DNA from: Nannobrachium achirus
Taxonomy: Eukaryota; Chordata; Actinopteri; Myctophiformes; Myctophidae
DNA length: 64,000 nt
NCBI GenBank assembly: GCA_963921795.1
Contig: OY997651.1
Location: 56,674,142 to 56,738,141, forward strand
Direction of reading: 5' to 3'
The notes beneath the pieces were generated by a model. The model did no database searches. It saw nothing but the letters and a program-made list of their open reading frames with translations, and was not told the origin of the DNA. Position numbers and translations under genes: made by a program. Positions 54,801 to 64,000 of this stretch are shown here, one piece after another (positions within the stretch are counted from its first letter, which is position 1; every line of letters starts with the position of its first letter).

Positions 54801-56373
54801 GCTGCTGTCTGTCCATCTCTGCTGCCTGCTGTCTTCTGGTGGTGCCTGCACAACCAGCACTGTTATTAACACGGTGTTCCATTCTCCAAACTCCAAATCA
54901 CACAGTTCCAATCCCAACATTGAGTTGAATGCAGTGTCCGTGTGACTATCAAGTCAGTTTCTGGATCTCAAATTTTCCAACTTCAAAGGAAATGTGGTGT
55001 TCATAATGTATGGAAGCCACGAGGCCATCAACGTTTTTGACCAGTGTCCGACACCGATATGCCCTTGTTTGGTCATATCGGATCATATCGTACCGGTGAA
55101 ATGTCTCCCCGATAGAAAAGTTGTAATAATTAGTCAAATATCAGCACAACATGTGTGATGAAGGCTTGTAACAAGCCTGGCTTGTCCTCACAGTCATTAT
55201 ACCACACACTCAGACAGGCAGTTGGACATACTATACATGTCTCTGTGTCACTCTCTTTTACTCAGACACTTTGACTGACGAGTAAACAATTAAGTTAAGT
55301 CTTTAATAAAGACATTGGTTTAAGAAAGCAGCTGTCTGTAGTACTACTGTCATGGTACCTTTGCATAATCATATTGTGGCAAAATCTTTGCACAATCCAC
55401 ACAGGAAAAGGCCTGTTTTCATTATGCATACATATATCGGTTGCATATCGGTTATCGGTGACTGTCCCCTCTCTCAAATGTTTTATTTATCTCTTTTTTA
55501 TATATAGGCCTTTTACTTGTACCAGTTTGGCTGTGAAAGAAGACTTTATGTTCACGATGCTCACATTCACATGAGAGGAAAAAAATGTGACACCTAAAAA
55601 AAAAAAACAACTGCATTGTATGGCTCAACTGACCATGGCGTCCCATTAACAGACAACCTTCTTCTCCTGTCACCATTTTAATTACAGTAAGTGAGCTGTG
55701 CATTTTTTTTAATTGTCTCACAGTATTCACACATTAATTCCTTAATGAAGGCCATGATGCCACATAAAATGAGGTCATTTATGCTACAAATTAAACTCTC
55801 CGCGCCTCGTTGGACGTCCAAGGTCTTCCATACTATAGAATGAGCACAGCGCCAATGGCACACAAGAAGGGGAGTTTTGTCCAAAGAATTTAAAACAAAT
55901 GTCATCATTCAAACCATTATAAACAAGTAACATGCCGGTTGCGAAGCACCACATCACATACAGTAGGGTTATGTGATAAAATGGTCACTTTAACAAGGTA
56001 TTATAATTATATTCTCCACACTTGTATTCTCCCCAGCTTGACAAAATGGTATATTACCAGGTTCTGCAGGTCAGCTGCACAGGTGCAGTGCATTATTGTT
56101 AATTGTGGCACGTTTACTAACATGCTAAGTTTAGCTGCACTTTCATTCCAGGCTGCCATATCCAGCCCAAGAAACCGTAGAAACCTATGTAAAAAACTGA
56201 CAAAAGTCGTTTTTTTTTGTTCGTTTTTTTCAGACATTGTGAAAATAGCCGATCTACATGCTCACAACGCCTCGCAACAATAGAACCGTGTTATCCAAAA
56301 TGTAATGCCTATTTTCCATGAGGACTCCCATCTTTGCAATACCCTAGCTTTTGCTGAACTGACGCCACTGACC
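54801..56373. other. No gene recognised
   Basis: Contains a half hairpin near 56239-56280 (GTGAAAATAGCCGATCTACA), related to the palindrome at 10364. Otherwise unassigned. Confidence 0.4.
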
Positions 56374-56999
56374 TAGGGATGGATTACCCAACGGGCACAA
56401 TGGGCCCAGGCCCAGGGGCCCCTGAGCTAGGGGGGCCCCTGAGCTTGAGCCTCCGCGAGACCGCGTCACTGTTAACTTTGCTCTTTTTGTCAGACAATGG
56501 ACTTATTCAATCATGTCAATAAAATAACCCCTAAAGTCCTATACCATCATGATTACTACTGTCTCAGTTACTGTAAGTATCTCCGTTTATCCAGGAGGGA
56601 GGGAGGGATCCAAAAGGGCCTACAGCAAATGAAAAACAACAACATTAGATGTTCTAATGTCCATGCATTAAAACAATGAGGGGCCCCCATTTAGATACAT
56701 TTGTGTAGTGTAGATAACATAATGTCATTATGTTATCTATTCCAATTTATCTCAATGGGGATGGGGCCCCCTCATTCATACAATAGTATCATATAACACT
56801 TTACCCGGCTGGCTGGGACAAGTGAGATTCCTTACATGAACATTAAAAAACCCTAGTTTTAGCAAATGTATAGGGGCCCAACTCTTGCAAAAAAACAGGG
56901 CATGGGCATGCCCTAATTATTACAGATATAACTTTTAATACACCTTATGGTGATTTAATATAATATACAATAATATATCTGCAATAAATAGGTCAGCAG

Positions 57000-57000
<1 letters not shown>

Positions 57001-57068
<68 letters not shown>
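57001..57068. repeat. (TA)n microsatellite
   Basis: About 34 TA units in the 5' part of the hAT transposon. Confidence 0.95.
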
Positions 57069-57070
<2 letters not shown>

Positions 57071-57309
57071 ACCTTTATTGCAGATATATTATTATCATAT
57101 CAGTATAGAAATAGAAGGTTGTGTGAGCTACAAATTACAAAATAGATCTACTACATACATGCCATAGAATTGATAGATAGAGGGCGCTATTAAAGTTAAT
57201 GTATGGAAATCACAGGTGAAGTGAGGTCACAGCCGGTCACGAGGTCAAACTAGTTAACAACAATCAGTACACATGAGTAGCAACAGGAGTGAGGACAGAA
57301 CTTTGCAAA

Positions 57310-59781
57310 ATGGAGCACGGCAAGGCTTTGAGCGGAGCAGCCAAAAAGAGACTGAGAAGAGAAAAACAGGCAAGGCAAGAAGCGATTCTTAAAAGAGTTC
57401 CTTGCATTGCAACTTTTTTCAAAAACAATGACGACAATAACAATATCACTGTGGAGGAAGAAGAGGCCGCAGGCGCGGCTGCTGCTCACCAGTCCACCGT
57501 GGAATCTGGTGAAGATTTGGAGCAGCAGGTGGAACATGCTGTAAGCAGCACTGCTGAACAACTTGAGCAACTATTTACTGGTGATGATGAGGACACAGGT
57601 GCAACCGGACCGACACCACGACCATTGTTTGTGGAAAATGATGGCGAGGATGAAGAAGAGGCGCAGACAGGTGACGAAGAAGCCGAAGGCCAGCGGCAGC
57701 GTGCGTCACCTCCGCCACCTGAAGCAAGTTTTATGGAGGATGATATGGAGGAATTGGAGCCTCAGCCTCCTGAAAGTGAACCAGCGCAGGGCGAGGCTAA
57801 GGAGGCTTGGTATGAAGTTGAAACTGATCCAGCTCTGTGGGGGTCCACCATGCACAGCGAGCTTGCCAAAGCACACCTTATTGATAGAGGAGTTAAGGTT
57901 TTTCACAATAGGTGTGCACGTTATCCAGCCTCTGTCAGGCCTGACCATGATGGAAAGATTCGCGTGTTAAATAATGAGCACCTTAAATGCACACTTCAAA
58001 ACCAACAAGTTGTAGAGAGAGAGTGGATTATGTATTCACCCTCCAGGGGGGATATTTATTGTTTCGCCTGCAAGTTATTTACCCCCAAAGCACACCAATT
58101 TGTTACTGGCTTCTCAGACTGGAAGCACGCAGAACGCATTGGCCAACATGAGAGAAGTGCAGAACACGTAGCCTGCATGCTTGCCCTGCATAGTAGAGCC
58201 ACAGGTGCAACTGTGGACTCCCAAATTGTAAAGCAGATGGACACAGAGAAGCAATATTGGAGAGAGGTACTTAGGAGAGTTGTCGCTGTCATCAAATTCT
58301 TGGGGGAGAGGGGTCTCGCATTCAGGGGAAATGACGAATTGCTAGGCTCACCACACAATGGTAACTACTTGGGCATTTTAGAATTGTTGGCACAATTCGA
58401 CCCGTTCTTGGGAGACCATATCCTAAAGTTTGGACAGAGAGGAAGGGTCAGTGTCTCATATTTATCTTCAACGATTTGTGAAGAGTTTATTGAGCTCATG
58501 GGAGAGAAAACACTACAAGCTATTGTAAAAGAATTACAAGATGCTAAGTATTTCTCTGTAATAGTTGACTCGACCCCTGATTTATCCCATGTAGATCAGC
58601 TCACCTTTATATTCAGATTTGTGAATACTGCAGGCCATGTAGTAGAACGCTTTCTAGGATTTGAACCTATCTATAGCCATAAAGGGGTACGCCTAGCAGA
58701 GACTGTTAAATCCATGGTGCACAATCTTGGATTAGACCTGGCAAACTGTCGTGGCCAATCATATGACAATGCCAGTAATATGTCTGGTAAATACAATGGA
58801 TTGCAGGCGCACCTAAAAAAAATTAATCCTTTAATTCACTATGTCCCATGTGCTGCCCATTCTTTGAATCTGGTAGGAGTCAACAGTATTGAAAACTGTG
58901 GCGATTTTGTTGGCAAATATTTTGACCTGTTACAGGCATTATATACATTCACCTCTGCCTCTACGCAGCGCTGGGGCGAAATATTTGGAGATGAAAGTGA
59001 GCAACACATAGATTTAACTATTAAAGCCATATCCAATACACGCTGGAGCTGCCGCGCTGAATCAGCAAAAGCACTGTGGAAAAACTATGAAAAGATACAA
59101 GAGAGGCTCAGGATTTTGTCAGACAATGATGAAGAAACCAGGGAGACACGCAGGGATGCTCGTGCGCTCTGTGCGCAATTGGAAACGCTGGAGATGGCCT
59201 TCATGGCTGCGTTTTGGGACACTGTACTCTCTCGAATTAATGCAACTAGTGCTATTTTGCAGCGAAGTGATATCGCCCTTGATGCTGCAATTAAAGCACT
59301 CGAGTCATTGCGTGATTTCGTGGCTGCACAGAGGGATCTTTTTGACCGGTTTGAGAGGATGGCACTGGTTGTACCTGGCGTCAGCCACATTTACAGACAT
59401 GACAGCCAGCGAAAAAAGAGACGCACAACTTTTGCTGACGAGAGTGGGGAGCCGGAGGTCGAGCTTGATGGAAGACGCAAGTTTCAGATAGAGACCTTTA
59501 ATGTTGCTATCGACACACTTGTCCAGAGCCTGAGACACCGCCTTCAGGCATACGAGCACCTATCCAGTTTATACAGTGCGCTTTTCTGTGCGCAAGACGA
59601 GGAAACTGCCCTGATAATGGAGAAAGCTGACACACTTGCATCTGCATATCCGTCTGACCTAAATAAGGAATTAGGCAGTGAACTAATTCAGTTCCAATCT
59701 TTTGTGAAGTCTGGTGACAGAAGCCCCAAAACAATGCTCCAAGTTATCCTAGATGGTGGCCTGCAATCAACGTTTCCAAAT
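57310..59781 (+). pseudogene. hAT transposase (ZMYM1-like), N-terminal 824 codons
   Basis: A DDE-type transposase of the hAT superfamily, ZMYM1/TTF-domain branch. The first ATG of the frame is at 57310 (MEHGKALSGAAKKRLRR, a basic start that may act in nuclear targeting). About 190 acidic residues follow, then a TTF-type zinc finger near residue 250 (YCFACKLF, then H and C at regular spacing), DUF4371-like GNYLGILELLAQFDP, SVIVDSTPDLSHVDQ, GQSYDNASNMSG near residue 490 and CAAHSLNLVG near 515, NTRWSCRAESAKALW near 580. The frame runs into a MITE after FPN at 59781 and would end wrongly at 59820 with 13 foreign residues. The missing end is at 60880-61113 in the same frame, so one insertion broke a transposase that otherwise reads intact. 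Confidence 0.9.
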
Positions 59782-60871
59782 CAGTGGCGTAGACAGAATC
59801 GAACCGGCGACTGGGCCTGAGCCCAACTGGGTGGGCCTGGGTGCGGCGCGCGAAAAAAAATCCATGTTTTTCGGGTCGGATCGGGTCTTCTGGTGCGATT
59901 TGGGTCGGGTTTGCATGATTAAATAATCAATTCATGCGTGGCGTCCACTAGTGATGCGCGGGTCATTCCAGCCGTGCAAAAACAGAATGGCATATTAGAG
60001 AAGAAGCCGGTAACATGACGGCATGAGATGCTTATTTTAATTGACAACACTCCTGTTAGTATAAGACTATACACACGGAGCACAACGCTAATGTATCACA
60101 GAGAGATATTGCAGACTGGCCCAGTAGCCTAGTCACTGGTGCAAGACAAAATAAACAACTATGAAGAGAAAAGACCGAAATGTTTAATTGCACCGTCAAC
60201 TTTTTATCAGAGCTCTGACGCTTCTCCCTCTCCCACAACAAAAACAGCCAAGCCAGCAGAACGTAATTAACCAGTCTCACTCACCTATTGCTGCTTTCAA
60301 ACGCTGTGTATTGTTTTAAGTCCCAGGAGCATGGTTTCATATCATGAATATGAACTTTAGATTAGTCAAAAAGCTTGTCTCAGTATAATCCACGTGAATC
60401 CTGTATACATTGTGCAGGCTGCAACAACTCTTGACAAGTAGCCCAACACGCTTAAGGATTTCCTGTAACGGTGGATTTCAAAATAAGACCCTGCCATAAT
60501 ATGATGATATAAGCATTAGCAATTGGTTTTATTTTGATGTCTACTTACAGGAGTAAATGGACTAAATTAGAATTACATGACACACTAGTCTAGACATGCT
60601 TGGCTGCGAGCAGGGAAAGACGCTTGTTGCACATTATATACTGTATATCACTAGCGTCCACATGATGATGTTATGTTATTTTAGTTGTTGTAAGGATGCG
60701 ACTATCATCAAAATGACTTAATATGCTATAAAAAATATAATATATGTAATAAAATAAAATAAATAAAAAATATATATAATTTTTTTTTTATTATTTCTTT
60801 TTTTTGGGTGGGCACAAAAACGAAATGGGTGGGCCTAGGCCTAGTCAGGCCCACCCATGGCTACGCCTCTG
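59782..60871. mobile_element. hAT-type MITE nested in the hAT transposase
   Basis: Inverted ends CAGTGGCGTAG and CTACGCCTCTG, flanked by perfect 8-bp TTCCAAAT (59774-59781 and 60872-60879). GGTGGGCCTGGG and CCCACCCATGG lie just inside. 1,090 bp, no transposase. It is not one of families A or B and has no palindromic hairpin. Confidence 0.93.
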
Positions 60872-60879
60872 TTCCAAAT

Positions 60880-61113
60880 GTGTATGTGGTGCTGCGACTG
60901 TTCCTGACTCTGCCCGTCACTAACTGCGAAGGGGAGCGCTCCTTCTCCCTCTTGTCCAGGGTTAAAAACGAACTGAGAACTAAAATGACCCAGAGGCGCC
61001 TAAAGTCACTTTCACTGATGGCCATAGAGAGTGAGATGACCAAAGAATTGGACTTTAATGACATTGTGGATGACTTCGCACGGAGCAAAACCAGAAAGAA
61101 ATGCTTTGCATAA
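60880..61113 (+). pseudogene. hAT transposase C-terminal dimerisation region
   Basis: Continues the frame of 57310-59781: LRLFLTLPVTNCEGERSFS, LSRVKNELRTKMTQRRLKSL, ELDFNDIVDDFA, stop at 61113. This is the conserved hAT_dimer domain (RSFS...LK...R) needed for transposase assembly. It is separated from the rest only by the MITE. Confidence 0.9.
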
Positions 61114-61757
61114 GGTAAGACTATTTTCATGATTATTAGGCTTTTCTGTGTGACACCATAACTTGCTGTAATTGTTTTAGTTATTATTATTTTACTTGTA
61201 ATAGAACAGAAGTGGCTTAAAAATCAGGCATGGAGACGCTTTATTGAATATTTCATTTTATTACAATAGGAATACCGGTTACCGGGCATATCTCAGCCAG
61301 GTTATGGATATGGATCTAATGGATGTTGGCCGTGGCGGACACTGGACAGTCTCTTTCACTTTGACAGACTGCGACACATGTTTTGTCTTGTTTTGTGATA
61401 TACTGTATCTGATATTTTGTTGCTATGATTTTTTGCTGCTGAGTGGAGTCTTGCTGCATGCAATGTCTTGTGTTTTGTTAAAGAAAGAAATGGGTATCAT
61501 AACATTATGTATAATTACAGTATATCCATAAAAAAAAAAGTCACAAGTGTCTTAAAAGTATTTGTGGTTAGGCATATTGTTGATTGGCTGAGTGTGGTGT
61601 ATTTGCGCTAAATCTGTGGTGGAAATAAAGGTGCATTAATGTTAGTTATGGCTGGGCTTTCTTTTTCTTCCCTTAGGGGAATCCCTTTGCAGTAGAAAAG
61701 TGAATTTCACCGACCTATGTCGGCTGTCGGGTATATGTGTTGCGCACATACGCGCGC

Positions 61758-61786
61758 GGGGGGGGGGGGGGGGGGGGGGGGGGGGG
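61758..61786. repeat. G homopolymer, 29 bases
   Basis: An uninterrupted G run after CGCGCGC, near the 3' end of the hAT transposon. Exact length is often uncertain in such tracts. Confidence 0.85.
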
Positions 61787-61843
61787 CTGGGCGTGTCACT
61801 GGCCCAGGGGCCCGTTTTCTCATGGTCCGTCTATGCACTGACC

Positions 61844-62436
61844 TGGGGGATATTTGGTTTAAAAAAAAAAAAGCAATACTAATATAAATTTTAACTTAAC
61901 AAATCACCACCATACACTGACTTTGTCTGAAATTCCAAACAATTCACATGATATATATGGTAAAATAAACAGTGACATCCTTGACCTTTACGAAGTCGTT
62001 TGTCAGGTACATGGGTACGCATCTTGGAGGTGGAGGTGTAGTGCATCTTGTACACCAGGCCCATTGCAAGATGCTGTACTCTGTCAGCTACTTTGAGCCA
62101 CCCCACGCTTTCGCGGTGATGAACGGTTAGGTGCGCCCGAGGAGGAAGACCAAGCACGTGTCTCCTTTACAGTGAGATATAGACCCCTGGGAGATGATCT
62201 GCTGAGTTGGAGCAGTAATTACAGCACCGTCTTATAGCGCTAGCACTCATGCTGAATTGGCAGTGCGGGAGATCAAACTCAAATCCCTGCGATTCAAAGG
62301 CGAGTGTTGAGCTACCTACCTGTGCACAAGGAGTCAGTAAATCCATAATGTCATTTGGAGCGAGGCCATTTGAAGCTCTTAATGCTGTTGAATCAATTTT
62401 ATGGCATGGGACGAGGCTAAGCCCATCTACACCTTA
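61844..62436. other. No gene recognised
   Basis: The sequence around 61970-62160 has TACGAAGTCGTTTGTCAGG and 'CTTCCTCCTCGGGCGC' but no assignable frame. Confidence 0.35.
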
Positions 62437-62524
62437 CAGGGGCGTCACAAGGTGTGGGGGAGTGGGACTGAGTTACTAGGGCCCAAGGTGGAGGGGCCTT
62501 AGTTATTTTATACTTTAGATATTG

Positions 62525-62575
62525 AAAAATAGCAGATCTACAAGCTCACACTGAGCTTGTAGATCTGCTATTTTT
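62525..62575. repeat. Perfect palindromic hairpin
   Basis: 24-bp arms AAAAATAGCAGATCTACAAG + CTCA and their exact reverse complement around CAC. The GC-rich centre of other copies is absent. Confidence 0.95.
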
Positions 62576-62820
62576 GTGAAAATGTGTGCAAATCTTGGAA
62601 TATATCTATTTTTTAAGCGAACATTTGTAATTTTGCTTCTGGGGGTCCCTGGAACAAATATTTTGAAAGGGGGGTCCGTGGCCAAATACATATCATTTTG
62701 GGGGTCCTTGACATGAAAAAGTTTGAGCACCAATGACAAATAAACATAGGTTTTTCAAAAAACCTTAGAAGGATTTGAAATATTCAAAGATTAGCTTGCA
62801 CAGATTTTCACGATTTTCTA

Positions 62821-62895
62821 AAAAAATAGCAGATCTACAAGCTCGCAGCGCGGCACTCGGTGCCGCGCTGTGAGCTTGTAGATCTGCTATTTTTT
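62821..62895. repeat. Palindromic hairpin, one mismatch in 36 bp arms
   Basis: AAAAAATAGCAGATCTACAA arm, centre GCGCGGCACTCGGTGCCGCG. The only difference between arms is CTCGC against CTCAC. Confidence 0.95.
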
Positions 62896-62980
62896 CAATA
62901 GTTAAAGCACAAAATGATTGAAGTGAATCCTTGTACCCAGGGCCCAGACACCCCTGGCTAAGCCCATCTACAGTATAAGA

Positions 62981-62982
62981 CG

Positions 62983-63038
<56 letters not shown>
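62981..63038. repeat. (TCTG)n microsatellite
   Basis: About 14 tetranucleotide units with one TTTG interruption. Confidence 0.95.
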
Positions 63039-63236
63039 TTCATATATTCCCCGTTCATATCTCAGTGAACCATGACCCTGACTATGAAGCAGGCTGGTGG
63101 TAATTTTGTTGATAAAAGACTTTGACCTCAGATTTATCCCTGTTCAGTTTGTTATCCTACGTTTTATCATCTGGGCAGGCAAGGACATGATCTAAACTGG
63201 AACGTAACGATAGCTAGCCGAGTATGACTTTTTTTT

Positions 63237-63308
63237 AAAAATAGCAGATCTACAAGCTCACAACACATCGCAGCGTGACACAATGTGAGCTTGTAGATCG
63301 GCTATTTT
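63237..63308. repeat. Palindromic hairpin copy
   Basis: AAAATAGCAGATCTACAAGC arm, return GCTTGTAGATCGGCTATTTT; the centre is degraded (ACACATCGCAGCGTGACACA). Confidence 0.88.
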
Positions 63309-63521
63309 CAGCACGCAACCAAGTGAAACATTTTCCACAAGACCCGCCGAAATACATAATAATCAACTGTAGATTTAGTCGTATGATATTTAGTCGACTG
63401 AAACTAGACTCGAATTAAACATTTCAGATGACTGAAATATGACTAAAACTAAATGGAATTTTATTCAAAAGACTATGACTAAAACTAAATCAAAATTTGC
63501 GGTCAAAATCAACACTAGATC
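63304..63521. mobile_element. MITE family B, partial copy
   Basis: TTTCAGCACGCAACCAAGTG, GATATTTAGTCGACTG and the end ATCAACACT at about 63520, in the reverse order of 25326-25800. The other end is missing. Confidence 0.65.
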
Positions 63522-63843
63522 AAGACATGTAAAGACATGCAATATTATTATACAACAGGTAGTCGGGCTCTCAATGGAAAACAGGCTCTCCAACCGTGCA
63601 TATAACGAGCACTACTGCACTGTCTCTCATCAAGTAAAGAAATCAGCTGCGTTGGTCACGAAAGACAGCAAGCGCTCCTCTCTCCCCACACTATGCTAGG
63701 TGGCTGGCTAGCGGTTTTCATGTGACGTTCAGGGACACAGTAGCTAAATGTGGCATAAAAAAATTACAAATTCCTATCGAATATCTTAATTACAATGAAA
63801 TAAAGCTGACATGTTTTTTTTTAAGGGAAACAGTTGTATAATC

Positions 63844-63987
63844 GCAATATTACACTCGAGGGTCTGCATTAACACGGTTATCCTGCACTCCAGCCCTTCC
63901 TACGGAAATCGCCTGTCGGCTCGTTCCTGTGAAAAGGCTGTCGTGCAGGATAACCGCGTTAATGCACACCCTCTCGTGTAATATTGC
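63844..63987. mobile_element. 144-bp foldback MITE
   Basis: GCAATATTACACTCGAGGGT at one end and its near reverse complement ACCCTCTCGTGTAATATTGC at the other, continuing inward with GTTATCCTGCAC/GTGCAGGATAAC and AGCC/GGCT. A target duplication is not clear. It has no coding sequence. Confidence 0.85.
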
Positions 63988-64000
63988 TTAAAGAAACCAT

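Larger units (their letters stand above)
56374..61835 (+). mobile_element. Complete hAT transposon, 5.5 kb
   Basis: Perfect 8-bp copies of CACTGACC lie at 56366-56373 and 61836-61843, the hAT signature. The left end TAGGGATGGATTACC and the right end GGTCCGTCTATG are weakly inverted, and both subterminal regions hold GGCCCAGGGGCCC, facing each other. Contents in order: a 68-bp (TA)n tract (57001-57068), the transposase (57310-61113) with a nested MITE (59782-60871), and a 29-base G run at 61758-61786. The TTF-zinc-finger plus hAT-dimer protein inside supports the class. Confidence 0.88.
62437..62956. mobile_element. hAT-type MITE (family A) with two perfect hairpins
   Basis: Starts CAGGGGCGTCACAAGG and ends GACACCCCTG. 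Instead of an 8-bp duplication, the 17-bp GGCTAAGCCCATCTACA occurs on both sides (62415-62431 and 62956-62972), offset by a few bases on the left. Hairpins at 62525-62575 and 62821-62895 are the best preserved in the window. Confidence 0.85.

Noticed and set aside
62981-63038. CRISPR-like array at the TCTG tract or at the GGGCAT arrays
   Set aside because: Units are too short or directly tandem without unique spacers, and all other evidence points to a vertebrate genome.

Overview
This window looks like repeat-dense nuclear DNA from a vertebrate, most likely a ray-finned fish. The evidence is long TG, TA and TCTG microsatellites, tRNA-derived SINEs, CR1/L2-type LINEs carrying the fish-typical 3' tail, many hAT-type MITEs with perfect 8-bp target duplications, TTAA-flanked (piggyBac-like) palindromes, a Crypton-type tyrosine recombinase and a fish-style C2H2 zinc-finger gene. 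I see no sign of bacterial, viral or organellar DNA. The species cannot be named from what I can see.

Layout. 0-6 kb: a LINE ORF end split by another insertion, dispersed repeats and mostly unassignable DNA. 6-13 kb: two hAT-type MITEs (6832-7288 and 8415-9269), a tRNA-derived SINE and a 1.4-kb palindromic element (10764-12181). 13.6-15.9 kb: a 2.3-kb TTAA-flanked palindrome. 16-26 kb: direct repeats, SINE and MITE fragments, and two intact hAT-type MITEs (24664-25117 and 25326-25800). 26-32 kb: an intact intronless SEC11 signal-peptidase gene between inverted copies of a repeat, then related repeats and a second TTAA-flanked region. 33.8-35.1 kb: a zinc-finger gene on the minus strand. 35-41 kb: duplicated blocks and nested MITEs. 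41.7-45 kb: a Crypton-type recombinase gene on the minus strand with a 1.7-kb LINE in its second exon. 45-52 kb: LINE 3' ends, SINEs and MITE pieces. 52.7-54.8 kb: more hAT-type MITEs. 56.4-61.8 kb: a complete hAT transposon whose transposase is cut by a second hAT-type MITE. 62.4-64 kb: more members of the same MITE families.

Only four protein genes have a clear identity: SEC11-like, the zinc-finger protein, the Crypton-type recombinase and the hAT transposase. SEC11 and the zinc-finger gene have open frames. The recombinase and the transposase are each interrupted by a later transposon. The LINEs are truncated.

The most unusual signal is a family of about 50-90 bp near-perfect palindromes built on an arm reading about AATAGCAGATCTACAAGCTC. 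There are at least fifteen clear copies plus many half copies. They lie inside several unrelated MITE families and also outside them. Their two arms change together from copy to copy, and in several copies the palindrome runs on into flanking sequence that only that copy has. A second signal is a repeat family ending in two consecutive stem-loops whose paired bases co-vary, followed by TCTTACTGGT.
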